Positions 24,191 through 33,143 are shown, counted from the first letter of the stretch. The stretch is DNA of 64,000 nucleotides from Marivita geojedonensis (GCF_002115805.1 NZ_JFKC01000013.1:38873-102872), one strand, 5' to 3'. Notes: a model not told the origin generated them from the letters alone. Made by a program: numbers and translations.

Positions 24191-25270
24191 ATGAGTGTCG
24201 TCACCTACTTCGTGGAAACGGCTGAAGGCTATCTCAATACCGCTGCCGAGACACAATTCGGTGCGGTCGCCGCAACAGTCGGAACGATGCTGGTACTCGG
24301 CACTACGCTCGTTGTCATTCTGGTTTTCATCAACACGCTCTACCAGTATCGCGCCATGGACGGGCGCACGGCATTTTGGCTCGCCGTGAAGGTCGGGCTG
24401 ATAGGCGCATTTGCAACCAACTGGGTGCAGTTCAACATCCTTGCTGCGGCGATCCTGAGCGGGATCGACAGCATTTCCGGATCACTCGTTGCCTCTGTCG
24501 GCGGCGGGTCACCCGGACCGTCTGGCACCTTTGCAGAGGAGTTCGATGACCTGATCGCGGCACTCGGCGACTATCTGAATGCCGCTGGATCTGAACTGAA
24601 CTGGATGGCCGGTGCCCTGTTGGACACCCTAGGGGTTTTGCTGCTCTCGATCCTCGGTGGCTTGGCGGCGTTCATCGTCGTTGCGTCCAGGCTCATGATC
24701 GCTCTGCTGATCGGGATCGCGCCGGTCATGATCTTCCTGACCCTCTTCGAGGTGACCAAGGACTATTTCGCACGCTGGCTTTCGGCGCTGATTTCCTTTG
24801 CGATGTACCCCATCGTTGTTGCCGGTGTGTTCGCAACGATCACAGGTGTCTCGCGTGCGCTACTTGCAGAGCTGGGCGACCCGGAAGGCGCCTCCAACAT
24901 CGGCGCGCTCATCCCCTTCTTCATGATGGTGCTGATGGCAAAGGGATTCATCATAGCAACGCCATTCCTGGTGCGTGCGATTTCTGGAAACATCATGATG
25001 CCGGCACTCTCGGCCGGCTTCGGCGGTAGCTATGCCTTTGCCCGAGGGCTCGCTGGCAGCCAACAAGTCTACAATCGGTACGCCCTCGGAGGTGCGACTG
25101 GCGCGGAGTATGCAGCCCTGCGCGCGCGCCAATTCTTTGGTGTGCAAGCGTTACCAAGCCGACCCAACACTGCGGGAGGGCCAACGGCAGCTCCTCCCGG
25201 CGATGGGACCGGGACTGGCGCTCGGATGCTTGCGCAGCTTTCAAGGTTGGGTCGTCTAGGAAGACGGTGA
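24191..25270 (+). CDS. virB6: VirB6/TrbL inner-membrane channel protein
   Basis: 359 aa polytopic membrane protein: hydrophobic segments at about residues 25-55, 65-85, 140-170, 175-200 and 225-260, with the central LLGIAPVMIFLTLFEVTKDYFARW-type block (read here in pieces IGIAPVMIF and TLFEVTKDYF) typical of TrbL/VirB6. The C-terminal 80 residues are glycine- and alanine-rich and cytoplasmic. It is the last gene of the operon; an IS91-type element begins shortly after it. Confidence 0.87.
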   Translation: MSVVTYFVETAEGYLNTAAETQFGAVAATVGTMLVLGTTLVVILVFINTLYQYRAMDGRTAFWLAVKVGLIGAFATNWVQFNILAAAILSGIDSISGSLVASVGGGSPGPSGTFAEEFDDLIAALGDYLNAAGSELNWMAGALLDTLGVLLLSILGGLAAFIVVASRLMIALLIGIAPVMIFLTLFEVTKDYFARWLSALISFAMYPIVVAGVFATITGVSRALLAELGDPEGASNIGALIPFFMMVLMAKGFIIATPFLVRAISGNIMMPALSAGFGGSYAFARGLAGSQQVYNRYALGGATGAEYAALRARQFFGVQALPSRPNTAGGPTAAPPGDGTGTGARMLAQLSRLGRLGRR

Positions 25271-25407
25271 CGGCCCATGGACGAAGCCGCTCGCGCGGCA
25301 ATGGTGCCTGTGGCTGGCGTTCGGGACTAATCGCAGTTCTGTGCATTTGGGAATGTGGGCAGCTGCCTGACGATTGAGCCCTCTCAATCGACAGACAGGA
25401 GGTTCCC

Positions 25408-26295
25408 ATGACGGAGGAGAGGATTTCGCCGCTGCGGGCGCGGATGATCGAAGACATGCGCATCCGGGGGATGGGTGAGAAGGCACAGAAGTCCCACATC
25501 AGGGCCATCAAGGATTTCGCCCAGTTCCTTGGGCATTCGCCGGACACGGCCACCCCGGAGGAGTTGCGTGCCTACCAATTGCACATGACCGACACCGGGG
25601 TCACGGCCAGCACATTCAATGTGAGGATCGTGGCGCTCCGGTTCTTCTTCGGCATGACTTGCGGGCGCGAGGACATGAAGCGCTACATGCAGTTCCGCAC
25701 CCAGCCGCGGAAGCTGCCCGTGGTGTTCAGCGTCGAAGAGGTGTCCGACATCCTGATGGCAGCACCGGGGCCGGGTCTGAAGTATCGGGCCGCGCTCAGC
25801 ATCTCATACGGGGCGGGTTTGCGCGCCGCCGAGGTCTGCAATCTCAAGACCGGTGACATCGACAGCGACCGCATGCTGATCCATGTCGAGCAGGGCAAGG
25901 GGCGGAAGGACCGAAAGGTCATGCTGTCTCCGGGCCTGCTGAACCTGCTGCGTGACTGGTGGCGTGAGGCGCGTCCGGAAGGCTGGCTGTTCCCGGGCAA
26001 GCCGAAGATCAATCCGATCTCGCCTCGGCAGCTGAACCGGGCTTTCACCTCGGCCAAGCACATGGCCGGGATCAGCAAGCCGGCGACGCTGCACACGCTC
26101 AGGCACAGCTTCGCCACGCACCTGCTCGAGGCCAACACGGATGTGCGGGTGATCCAGGTTCTGCTCGGCCACGCCAAGCTCACCACGACGGCGCAATACA
26201 CCCATGTCGCGACTAAGACGATCCGTGACACGGTCAGCCCCTACGAGATGCTGGCCAAGCTGCAGGATCAGACGGTGAAGCGAAGTCTGGAGTGA
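25408..26295 (+). CDS. Tyrosine recombinase associated with IS91 element
   Basis: 295 aa. An N-terminal SAM-like core-binding domain (about 1-100) is followed by the catalytic domain with the full set of residues: Arg in YGAGLRAAEVCNL, Lys in GKGRKDRKVML, HTLRHSFATHLL (H-x-x-R), LGHAKLTTTAQYTH with the nucleophilic Tyr. AGGAGG lies upstream of the ATG. It probably helps resolve or mobilise the IS91-type element rather than the plasmid. Confidence 0.9.
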   Translation: MTEERISPLRARMIEDMRIRGMGEKAQKSHIRAIKDFAQFLGHSPDTATPEELRAYQLHMTDTGVTASTFNVRIVALRFFFGMTCGREDMKRYMQFRTQPRKLPVVFSVEEVSDILMAAPGPGLKYRAALSISYGAGLRAAEVCNLKTGDIDSDRMLIHVEQGKGRKDRKVMLSPGLLNLLRDWWREARPEGWLFPGKPKINPISPRQLNRAFTSAKHMAGISKPATLHTLRHSFATHLLEANTDVRVIQVLLGHAKLTTTAQYTHVATKTIRDTVSPYEMLAKLQDQTVKRSLE

Positions 26296-26307
26296 CCGGA
26301 CTCCGGG

Positions 26308-27501
26308 TTGTCCCGGCCAAAGCTGGAGATCGCTGACATCTTTCGCGCCCACGGTCCTGCTTGGCGGCAGGCCAATGCGGGGCATATCAGCCTGACCCAG
26401 CTCAAGGTGATGTCAGCCATCGAAGCCTGCCGGACCGAGGCGCTCGGCGGGCATGTGGCGGGCTGCGCCAAGTGCGGCCACCACCACATCGCCTACAATT
26501 CCTGCAAGAACCGCCATTGCCCGAAGTGCCAAGGTCCGGCGGCGCGCGACTGGATGGCTGCGCGCGCACAGGACCTTCTGCCCGTGGAGTATTTCCACGT
26601 CGTCTTCACCCTCCCAGCGGAGATCGCGCAGATCGCCTTCTGGAACAAGAAGGCTGTCTACGGTCTGTTGTTCCGCGCCTCAGCGGAAACGGTCGCAACC
26701 ATCGCTGCCGACCCCAAGCGCCTCGGCGCCCGGGTCGGCATGACCAGCGTGCTGCACACTTGGGGCTCCGCCCTGACGCATCATCCCCATATCCACATGA
26801 TCGTGCCGGGCGGAGGGCTCTCGCCGGACGGTACCCGGTGGGTTGCCTGCAAGCCCGGGTTCTTCCTGCATGTCCGAGTGCTGTCGCGCCTGTTTCGGCG
26901 CTTGTTCCTCGATGGATTGCAGGCCCTGCATCGCGCCGGGGAACTGGCCTTCTACGGCGATCTCGAACGACTGGCACAGCCGAATGGCTTTGCCGCCTGG
27001 CTCAAGCCATTCCGTAAATCCGAATGGGTGGTCTTCGCCAAACCACCGTTCGGCGGCCCGGAGCCTGTGCTGGCCTACCTGAGCCGATACACCCACCGCG
27101 TGGCGATCTCGAACCATCGCCTCATCAGCGCTGACGCCGAGACCGTCGCATTCCGCTGGAAGGATTACCGCATCAAGGCCGGTGACAGGCAGAAGGTCAT
27201 GCGCCTGTCGACGCCGGAGTTCATCCGCCGGTTCCTGATGCACGTGCTCCCCGACGGCTTCCACCGCATCCGGCACTACGGCCTGCTGGCCAGCGCGACC
27301 CGCAAGGCCACCATCGACCGCATCCGCGACCTGCTCGGGCAGCGTACACCCGAACGGGAAGCGCAGGACCCGACAGTGCCCGAACCTCTCACCCTGCGCG
27401 AACCGTGCCCATGCTGCGGCCGCCCGATGCGCATCATCGAGATCTTCCGCCGCGGTCAGAAACCAATGTCGCGCGCGCCACCCCGGGAGCAGGCCGCATG
27501 A
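26308..27501 (+). CDS. IS91-family transposase
   Basis: 397 aa from TTG 26308. The N-terminal zinc ribbon HVAGCAKCGHHHIAYNSCKNRHCPKC is split here as CAKCGHH and CKNRHCPKCQ. HUH motif HPHIHMIVPGGG sits near residue 155, and YLSRYTHRVAISNHRL carries the nucleophilic Tyr for rolling-circle transposition. A C-terminal CPCCGRPM zinc knuckle is present. Complete and probably active. Confidence 0.92.
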   Translation: MSRPKLEIADIFRAHGPAWRQANAGHISLTQLKVMSAIEACRTEALGGHVAGCAKCGHHHIAYNSCKNRHCPKCQGPAARDWMAARAQDLLPVEYFHVVFTLPAEIAQIAFWNKKAVYGLLFRASAETVATIAADPKRLGARVGMTSVLHTWGSALTHHPHIHMIVPGGGLSPDGTRWVACKPGFFLHVRVLSRLFRRLFLDGLQALHRAGELAFYGDLERLAQPNGFAAWLKPFRKSEWVVFAKPPFGGPEPVLAYLSRYTHRVAISNHRLISADAETVAFRWKDYRIKAGDRQKVMRLSTPEFIRRFLMHVLPDGFHRIRHYGLLASATRKATIDRIRDLLGQRTPEREAQDPTVPEPLTLREPCPCCGRPMRIIEIFRRGQKPMSRAPPREQAA

Positions 27502-28101
27502 CGAAACGCCCGTCACAGTCACGAACACCATTCCGGTTCTTGCTCACGTCCTGGATCGGCTCAGCTTTGCCCGACGCGGCACCGCGCCCACGAACCACCG
27601 ACGGAATGCGCCATCCGAGACCGAACATCATCACCTGGGCGGATCAGGGAACCCTTGGAGACGACCGACATCCCACAAAACGCCAGACACTCTCCACCGT
27701 TGCTGGATGCCTCAGCCCACTTTTCCCATAGACAGCGCTCGGCCGCCGCGGCTTCCACCTTGGGAGGATTTCCAACGCGGGCCGCCGACACACCACGCGG
27801 CGCCGTTGCACCACGGCCCGCATCGAAAATCCTTCACCTGAGCGGACATCCGGTCGATGGCCACGGTGCTGCAGTGCGGCCCTTCAGAGGAGACATTATC
27901 TGCGGCTGCAAATGGCACGACTTCAAAACCAAAAGCTGAACGCCGAAACCAGTGGTTGTCGCGACCGCCGAAGTATGACGAGTCTTCTAAACGTGGCCAT
28001 CAAGACCACCTCCGTTTTGGCACACAGTGAAATTAGTGGCCTGTTCATTCTTTGTTCTCTCCAGTAGTATGCGACTGTTCCCATGAGGTAGGGAGGAAAG
28101 A

Positions 28102-28701
28102 ATGAGGATCAGAGTCAGTCAATTCATTGATTTCGCTTACGGGGATAAGCGAAAGGACAAGTCAAAAGCGAAGAGCATAATTGACGATCTCGAGCTACCT
28201 TATGATCCTGCGAAAGATCGGTACAAACAGTTTCGCGAAGCAATGGCTTCTTATGAGGATAAGGCCATTTCGGATCAGCAGTTCCTAGCACTTCATACAA
28301 AGGTAGCTCCAAATAAGTCCTCTGGCTACAGAGTTCTCAGCCAAAACTACCTCGATCTAAAGGAAGATCATGCACTTATATGGCAAGGTCGAAGCCCCAT
28401 TGAAGCGAATATCGCGGGCCTGCAGATTACAACCGCATGGTATCTACGTACCGAGGCCAACAACCAAAGAAGGATAATTTTCCTCCACTTTGGCAAGGAG
28501 CAACTACCCAGAAAGAAAGAACGAGGCTTGCTCACAGTACTCCGAATGGCTCAACCAGATTCGGCAGGAGTTGGTATCCTCAATATACAGCCAGGAACGC
28601 TAATCACAGCGACCCGGCTGAACCAAGAAGAGGCTGAATACCTACACGAACGGGCTGAAAAATTCTTGTTAATTGCACAGGACCTTAGATCGGCTGAATA
28701 A
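28102..28701 (+). CDS. Hypothetical protein in defence-like island
   Basis: 199 aa with a strong ribosome site (GGGAGGAAAG) before ATG 28102. It is charged and soluble: an N-terminal helical part rich in Lys/Asp (AYGDKRKDKSKAKSIIDDLEL), then SPIEANIAGLQITTAWYLRTEANNQRRIIFLHFGKE, which looks like a beta-sheet core, and a C-terminal helix. GC content is visibly lower than the backbone. I do not recognise it. It lies between the IS91 element and an antiphage-type deaminase, so a defence or accessory role is possible but unproven. Confidence 0.6.
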   Translation: MRIRVSQFIDFAYGDKRKDKSKAKSIIDDLELPYDPAKDRYKQFREAMASYEDKAISDQQFLALHTKVAPNKSSGYRVLSQNYLDLKEDHALIWQGRSPIEANIAGLQITTAWYLRTEANNQRRIIFLHFGKEQLPRKKERGLLTVLRMAQPDSAGVGILNIQPGTLITATRLNQEEAEYLHERAEKFLLIAQDLRSAE

Positions 28702-28813
28702 AGATCAGGTAACTCCGCGTTGCCTATCGCTCGGCGCAGCTATGTCAAGATCAAAAGGTCGTACATTGAAGCGGTCGGGCAAGCCGAATCGATCTTCAAC
28801 ACTTATCATCACG

Positions 28814-30313
28814 TTAACTGTATAAGTTCTCAATTATCGCAAATAGTTCTCGTGGTGTGCCCCCAACTTCTATGTTGCCAAGGCGAGGCGCCGCGCACCC
28901 CTTGTACCACTTTTGAACCTCTCCTTGGTCAGTCTGTCGGCTCCCTTTTTCGAAAATATCGCGGTACCGCCGCGGAGAGATTCCGTAAAAATGTTCTATC
29001 GAAACTGTGGCTGCATCGGGCGTGTCCGGCACGATGATATCCTCAAACAGGCTCTCAGTTTTGCTCTTTGGGTACGGCTCGATAAAAACAATTCGTTCGA
29101 CACCTGATGCCACGAGATGCTTTGCGCAGTTATGGCACGGATATGTCGTCACAAAGATGGTCGAACCTTTGACAGATCTACCAAGACGCGCAGCGTCCGC
29201 AAGTGCATTCATTTCAGCATGAACCATACGCCCGTACTCAGTGACACCTGACACAAGCGACTTCTTGATAGCCTTTCGATGATCCGGGTCGTTCAAGATC
29301 TCTTCAACTGTACGGTCTTCGGTTATTAGCCCTTGCTTCTTCAGGATGCCCAGGAAATCAAAGATCATGCGGTTGATCTCATTCTTATTGGCTTCACCCC
29401 CAAGATCAATGTCCCGTCGCTTGTTTTCCTCTTCGTCCCAGTAGTTGCCTCCGCCGTACTTTGGAACTTCATTGCATCCAATAGAAATAAGATCGCCCGA
29501 CGGGGTGCAGATAGCCGCACCGACCTGTCTCGACAAATCAACTGACCTCAGCGAAGCAGCCTTGGCCATGTAGCTACCGAACTCATCTGAAGTTGGAGCC
29601 ACGTTATTTCTTCCGAAGAATGCTTTGATGAATCTTTGGCTGGAGTGCTCAATTGATGCTTCAGAGGTTCCATCGAAGAAAACATCTCCGAGATGGAAGA
29701 TTTTTGAGATCCGCTGACCTCGGTCTTCGGCTTTTTCGTTTTGATCGATGGCGATCAACTGATCCGCATGCTGCTCACATCTTTCATTGTCCCAACCATG
29801 TTGTTCAGTCCGAATTCTTCCGATCAACGAACGTCTTCGTTGTTCCAAAGGGGTGACAACTGAGACCTGCACAAAGCGTTTTCCGAACGCCTTTGTGAGA
29901 AGCTCAATCTCTTCGGGCAACTTAAGTTGGTCGATGATGAATGCATGCTCATCAAGCGGTACAACGGCCTGCTCATCCAGTTTTGCCTCATCCGTTTCGC
30001 CGCTTGCCGCAGCGGTGGAGCGCCTAAAATCGACAATTTGCCTAATAGCCTCGGATGCAAGAACGGCATTATTGCCAAACGCCTCCCGAACGGCATTGCC
30101 CTTCTTGATCTTGTTGTGGAGTACGGATGTGGGAGCTTCCGCAAAGCTTGCGCCCTTGGCAGTCAGTAGTCGATCCATCTCCTTGCTGAGAGAAATCGTT
30201 GTCGGGGTGTAGTCCATCTTCTTCAGCGTTGCTGCAAGGCTTTCGCTCGCTTCGTGGATCGGGCATCCGATTGGACCAACCAAACCAAAAACTAGCTCGA
30301 CACGGCTTCGCAT
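28814..30313 (-). CDS. Antiphage dCTP/dCMP deaminase (AvcD/DcdV-like)
   Basis: 499 aa two-domain protein. The N-terminus (about 1-235) looks like a P-loop kinase fold (GLVGPIGCP at 10-18; VSVVTPLEQRRRSLIGR). The C-terminal half is a cytidine-deaminase domain with zinc motifs HAE (365-367) and PCHNC (392-396), plus a GCNE block at 279. This domain order matches AvcD/DcdV enzymes, which deaminate dC nucleotides on phage infection and starve replication. Known systems are controlled by an adjacent small RNA; a candidate region lies upstream at 30314-30433. Confidence 0.85.
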   Translation of the reverse strand: MRSRVELVFGLVGPIGCPIHEASESLAATLKKMDYTPTTISLSKEMDRLLTAKGASFAEAPTSVLHNKIKKGNAVREAFGNNAVLASEAIRQIVDFRRSTAAASGETDEAKLDEQAVVPLDEHAFIIDQLKLPEEIELLTKAFGKRFVQVSVVTPLEQRRRSLIGRIRTEQHGWDNERCEQHADQLIAIDQNEKAEDRGQRISKIFHLGDVFFDGTSEASIEHSSQRFIKAFFGRNNVAPTSDEFGSYMAKAASLRSVDLSRQVGAAICTPSGDLISIGCNEVPKYGGGNYWDEEENKRRDIDLGGEANKNEINRMIFDFLGILKKQGLITEDRTVEEILNDPDHRKAIKKSLVSGVTEYGRMVHAEMNALADAARLGRSVKGSTIFVTTYPCHNCAKHLVASGVERIVFIEPYPKSKTESLFEDIIVPDTPDAATVSIEHFYGISPRRYRDIFEKGSRQTDQGEVQKWYKGCAAPRLGNIEVGGTPRELFAIIENLYS

Positions 30314-30433
30314 GAAGGAAACTTTCCATAGTTATCAACACAATATTTTGCCTATTACCACGTTCCGTCAAGGCAAGTCTTGATCTGAACGGGCCATTGC
30401 ATCAAAGTGATCATGCTTGGTGGGGAGGCAACG

Positions 30434-30604
30434 ATGGACCATGAAATGGATCAAAATGTGATGCAGAGCAACCAACCGCAGGCCCAAGCACAAGACGATC
30501 AGACGCGTGATCTAGAACAGGAGCGCCGAGTTTACGAACGTATGCTTGAGCGGCAATCCGAGGCATCACGTCAGTATAGTATGGGAAAATTTAGATCGGC
30601 GTGA
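30434..30604 (+). CDS. Small hydrophilic protein divergent from the deaminase
   Basis: 56 aa from ATG 30434, five bases after GGGGAGG, a strong ribosome site. Composition is extreme: Gln/Asp/Glu/Arg-rich, with QSNQPQAQAQDDQTRDLEQE and a likely helix RRVYERMLERQSE. It is divergent from the deaminase gene across 120 bases. It could encode a small antitoxin or regulator, or part of this region could be the RNA antitoxin of an AvcID-like system. The coding call rests on the ribosome site. Confidence 0.4.
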   Translation: MDHEMDQNVMQSNQPQAQAQDDQTRDLEQERRVYERMLERQSEASRQYSMGKFRSA

Positions 30605-30665
30605 GGCTGGTCTAGGTACACGCTGAATCCTACTCAAGTGGCTAATCCATTGAGTTTTATATCAT

Positions 30666-31454
30666 TTAGCGCGCCATCATATACTCACTCTTGAGAACCA
30701 ACAGCGTCATGATCTCGTCATCACCTACGCGGAATGACTGCTCACATAGCTCATGTCGGTCGGCGCCCTCGGTATCGAACCAAGTATCCGCGTCCATAAG
30801 TGAAAGCGAGATGTCGTCTCGGGCACCCTTATGCAGAATATCGTAGGCATTGCTTTGCGGATCGAGGGTCCGCCGCAGAAACCACCGCTCCCCGACACTC
30901 TTTGATCGCTTGAACCAGTTTAGGCCCCCGCGGCTGTAAGAAGCCAGAAGGCTCGGTTCGAAGTCAAGATCCACCAATCTGTATGCCATGGCCGTCTTGC
31001 TGACAGAAAAGGCGTCTGAAAGGGAACGCACGGTTCGCATGTCGAATTTCCTGAAGTCACTCAGCGCACTCTTGAGCATGAACCCCGGCATCAACAGCTC
31101 TGAGGCGAACCGGTTGGCGCCCTTCTCTCGGGACATTCCTCGTTCCCGCCCCTTGCTACCCCCGATATCCTCTTTTGCACAAAACAGATGTTCTCCCCTG
31201 TGCCATTCCCAGTGCCCCAGTTCGTGTGCGAGGGAGAACCTCTGGCGCCGTAGATTTCCATGCGCGTCATTCACGGCGATTATCGCGCGGCCGACGTCAG
31301 CTCGACCATGGATGCAAGCCTCACATCCGTCCATTTCCCGGTAGTCGACCTTGGCACCTTGAAGCCAAGCAATGGCTTCAAGGTTGATGTCTTCCGGTCG
31401 CTTCAGGCGCAAAGCTTGGAGGATCTCCTCAGCACGACGCGGAGAATGGGTCAT
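30666..31454 (-). CDS. ImmA/IrrE-family zinc metallopeptidase
   Basis: 262 aa. Zincin motif HELGHWEWH (His77, Glu78, His81) with the downstream Glu in EKGANRFASELLMP, the ImmA/IrrE signature. The N-terminal part (AEEILQALRLKRPEDINLEAIAW) is the usual helical start, and the C-terminal 120 residues form a possible sensor domain. ImmA-type peptidases cleave repressors or anti-sigma-like proteins. It is the last gene of a three-gene minus operon with a helical protein and a sigma-like factor, divergent from the first ubiquitin-like operon. Confidence 0.87.
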   Translation of the reverse strand: MTHSPRRAEEILQALRLKRPEDINLEAIAWLQGAKVDYREMDGCEACIHGRADVGRAIIAVNDAHGNLRRQRFSLAHELGHWEWHRGEHLFCAKEDIGGSKGRERGMSREKGANRFASELLMPGFMLKSALSDFRKFDMRTVRSLSDAFSVSKTAMAYRLVDLDFEPSLLASYSRGGLNWFKRSKSVGERWFLRRTLDPQSNAYDILHKGARDDISLSLMDADTWFDTEGADRHELCEQSFRVGDDEIMTLLVLKSEYMMAR

Positions 31455-31864
31455 TCATCATCGCCCTTTTTGTCGGGCCAAGCGTCATCGTCGAACAGGT
31501 CCTCCAGGTCCTTCTCGATCCCTTTTCTATCTCTCTCGGACAGCTTCTTTCCATGGCGCGCGGCCACCGTGTCCGGCATGAAGCTGTCGGGTCGGCTCCC
31601 TGGCCTACGCTGGGGCATGGAGACAACATTATGGTCGCGCGTCGCACGATCCTTCTCAGCCGCGGCCTTGGCTTCCTTCATTGCCATTTCGGCGACCTCG
31701 TCTTTCGCGGTCTCCAGCCAAGCCCTCATGCGATCACCGAAAGCAGCAATGTCCTCCCCGGCCTCCTCAGCCTCTTTCCGAACATCCTCGACTGAGGCAT
31801 TCGTGATAGCTTCGTCGATTTCCTCCGCCAGGCGATCTTGAAAAGTCTTCTTATCCTTCGCCAT
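31451..31864 (-). CDS. Hypothetical charged helical protein between sigma and ImmA genes
   Basis: 137 aa, almost wholly helical and highly charged (QDRLAEEIDEAITNASVEDV, EKDRATRDHN, DRKGIEKDLEDLFDDDAWPD). It overlaps the ImmA gene by four bases and the sigma-like gene by 14, so the three are tightly coupled. It could be a regulator such as an anti-sigma factor that ImmA cleaves. That is inference from position and composition only. Confidence 0.65.
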   Translation of the reverse strand: MAKDKKTFQDRLAEEIDEAITNASVEDVRKEAEEAGEDIAAFGDRMRAWLETAKDEVAEMAMKEAKAAAEKDRATRDHNVVSMPQRRPGSRPDSFMPDTVAARHGKKLSERDRKGIEKDLEDLFDDDAWPDKKGDDE

Positions 31865-32429
31865 CGAGCATCTCTTTCATTTCCGGGTGGGCGTTACGTG
31901 TCCTTTTGACACGCTGCACCACCGTGTTGTATTCCCTTTCATTCCAGTCGAGGCCCGTCATGATCTCGGACTTGGATTGCCCTTCCTCCAGAGCCAGGAG
32001 GTATAGCTGTGCATCGTCATCACCCTCGAAGAGCGCCATGAAGCGGGCCATGAATTCTTTCTCGAAGAGCTGCCCTTCCTGGTTGCACGACGAGGCGATG
32101 TCCTTCGCGGCCTCCATGTCCTTGTCGGTGTTCTTGCGAAACCCGATCCTGGGGCGCTCTGATGCAATGCTCCTCATCACACCGGAGAGAAAGTCGATAA
32201 GAGCAACACCTTTGGGCCATTGGCGCGTCCCGGTGATCTCGCTCTTCATCACCCTCATGACGGCCTCTTGAAGGACCTCCTCCTCGTCGCCAGCCCGGTT
32301 GTTCCGAATGCACCAGTTCCGCGCCTTCTGAAGGAGCTTCCTGAGTGCGACATCATCGCGGAAGAGAAGGTCCAGTTCGTCAGTGAATTCCTTGAGAGTA
32401 TGGAACTCCTGGGGTGTGTCTTTCGCCAT
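31851..32429 (-). CDS. Sigma-70-like (ECF-type) DNA-binding protein
   Basis: 192 aa. The N-terminal region (AGDEEEVLQEAVMRVMKSE) resembles sigma region 2, and the C-terminal LALEEGQSKSEIMTGLDWNEREYNTVVQRVKRT looks like a region-4 helix-turn-helix. The order and spacing fit a divergent ECF sigma factor. It is first in the sigma/helical/ImmA operon and divergent from the multi-ubiquitin operon across 174 bases, making it a likely activator of that operon. Confidence 0.65.
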   Translation of the reverse strand: MAKDTPQEFHTLKEFTDELDLLFRDDVALRKLLQKARNWCIRNNRAGDEEEVLQEAVMRVMKSEITGTRQWPKGVALIDFLSGVMRSIASERPRIGFRKNTDKDMEAAKDIASSCNQEGQLFEKEFMARFMALFEGDDDAQLYLLALEEGQSKSEIMTGLDWNEREYNTVVQRVKRTRNAHPEMKEMLDGEG

Positions 32430-32603
32430 GCCAATCGCCGTATTCGCTGCTCTTCAAATCTATATGCACACGCAGTGACTTACCGCGGTCAAGAAAATCC
32501 AAAAAAAATGTGAAGGCTGCGAACGCCAACCCTCTTGTGCCGCGCATACACCTTTGAAGGCGCCTGCTGCGGGCGTCGAGCAGGCAATAAGAGGATCACT
32601 GCC
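32430..32603. promoter_or_regulatory. Divergent promoter region, sigma operon / ubiquitin-like operon 1
   Basis: 174 bases separate the starts of the sigma-like gene (minus) and the multi-ubiquitin gene (plus). The region has an A-rich tract (AAGAAAATCCAAAAAAAATG around 32492-32511) and a GAGG ribosome site at 32591. Both operons must start here. No clear palindrome was found. Confidence 0.5.
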
Positions 32604-33143
32604 ATGACTACCGAACAGATGGAAATCGAAGATCTCCAGGCCGCCCTGAAGGCCGGCCGCAAGCCCCGCGACCACGGACCCTACAAGGTCAAAGTCGGCG
32701 ACCACGACCTGAAGTTCACCGACGCCGTCATCGACGATCCGACGCCCACCGGCCGCCAGATCATCGAAGGGGCCGGCTTCCGCAAGGCCGAGGAACACCT
32801 CGTGTTCCAGGTGCTGCGCAACGGTGAACTCGAGGAACTTCGCCTCGAGGAAACCACGGACCTGCGCCCCGGCCAGGTCGAGCGCTTCCTGGTCTTCCCG
32901 AGCGCGGAATCCTTCCGCTTCGACATCGATGGCAAACGTCTCGAGTGGGGCCACAAGGTCATCAGCGGGCGCGTGCTCAAGAAGCTGGCCGGGGTCGATC
33001 CCGCCAAATTCGCCGTCTGGCAGGTGATCCCCGGCAAGGATGACATCCTAGTCGGCGACACCGATCTGATCTGCCTCGCGGATGCTGGCCTGGAGCACTT
33101 CTTCACCGGCGTGCCCCAGACGACGGAAGGGGGTGCGGCATGA
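32604..33143 (+). CDS. Multi-ubiquitin domain protein (ubiquitin-like modifier, system 1)
   Basis: 179 aa from ATG 32604. Two beta-grasp repeats are visible: the first about residues 27-100 (YKVKVGDHDLKFTDAVIDD ... VERFLVFP), the second about 101-168 (FRFDIDGKRLEWGHKVISG ... GLEHFFTGV). This is the arrangement of prokaryotic multi-ubiquitin proteins. The C-terminus reads TTEGGAA, so trimming two alanines would expose a GG end, the form normally activated by E1. It overlaps the E2 gene by four bases. Confidence 0.82.
   Translation: MTTEQMEIEDLQAALKAGRKPRDHGPYKVKVGDHDLKFTDAVIDDPTPTGRQIIEGAGFRKAEEHLVFQVLRNGELEELRLEETTDLRPGQVERFLVFPSAESFRFDIDGKRLEWGHKVISGRVLKKLAGVDPAKFAVWQVIPGKDDILVGDTDLICLADAGLEHFFTGVPQTTEGGAA

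Larger units (their letters stand above)
25330..27950 (+). mobile_element. IS91-family element with tyrosine recombinase and HUH transposase
   Basis: A tyrosine recombinase gene (25408-26295) is followed 12 bases later by an IS91-type transposase gene (26308-27501), the two-gene arrangement of many IS91 relatives. The ends are approximate: IS91 elements lack terminal inverted repeats and target duplications, so borders cannot be fixed here. A leader hairpin CGATTGAG/CTCAATCG (25371-25390) precedes the recombinase. The 600 bases from 27502 to 28101 hold no convincing gene and presumably contain the terminal (oriIS) region. A 77-codon frame from ATG 27498 has no recognisable features. Confidence 0.7.

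Noticed and set aside
27498..27731. 77-codon frame overlapping the IS91 transposase stop
   Set aside because: Has an ATGA overlap, but the sequence is Pro/Arg/Thr-rich without any recognisable pattern. Treated as part of the IS91 terminal region.
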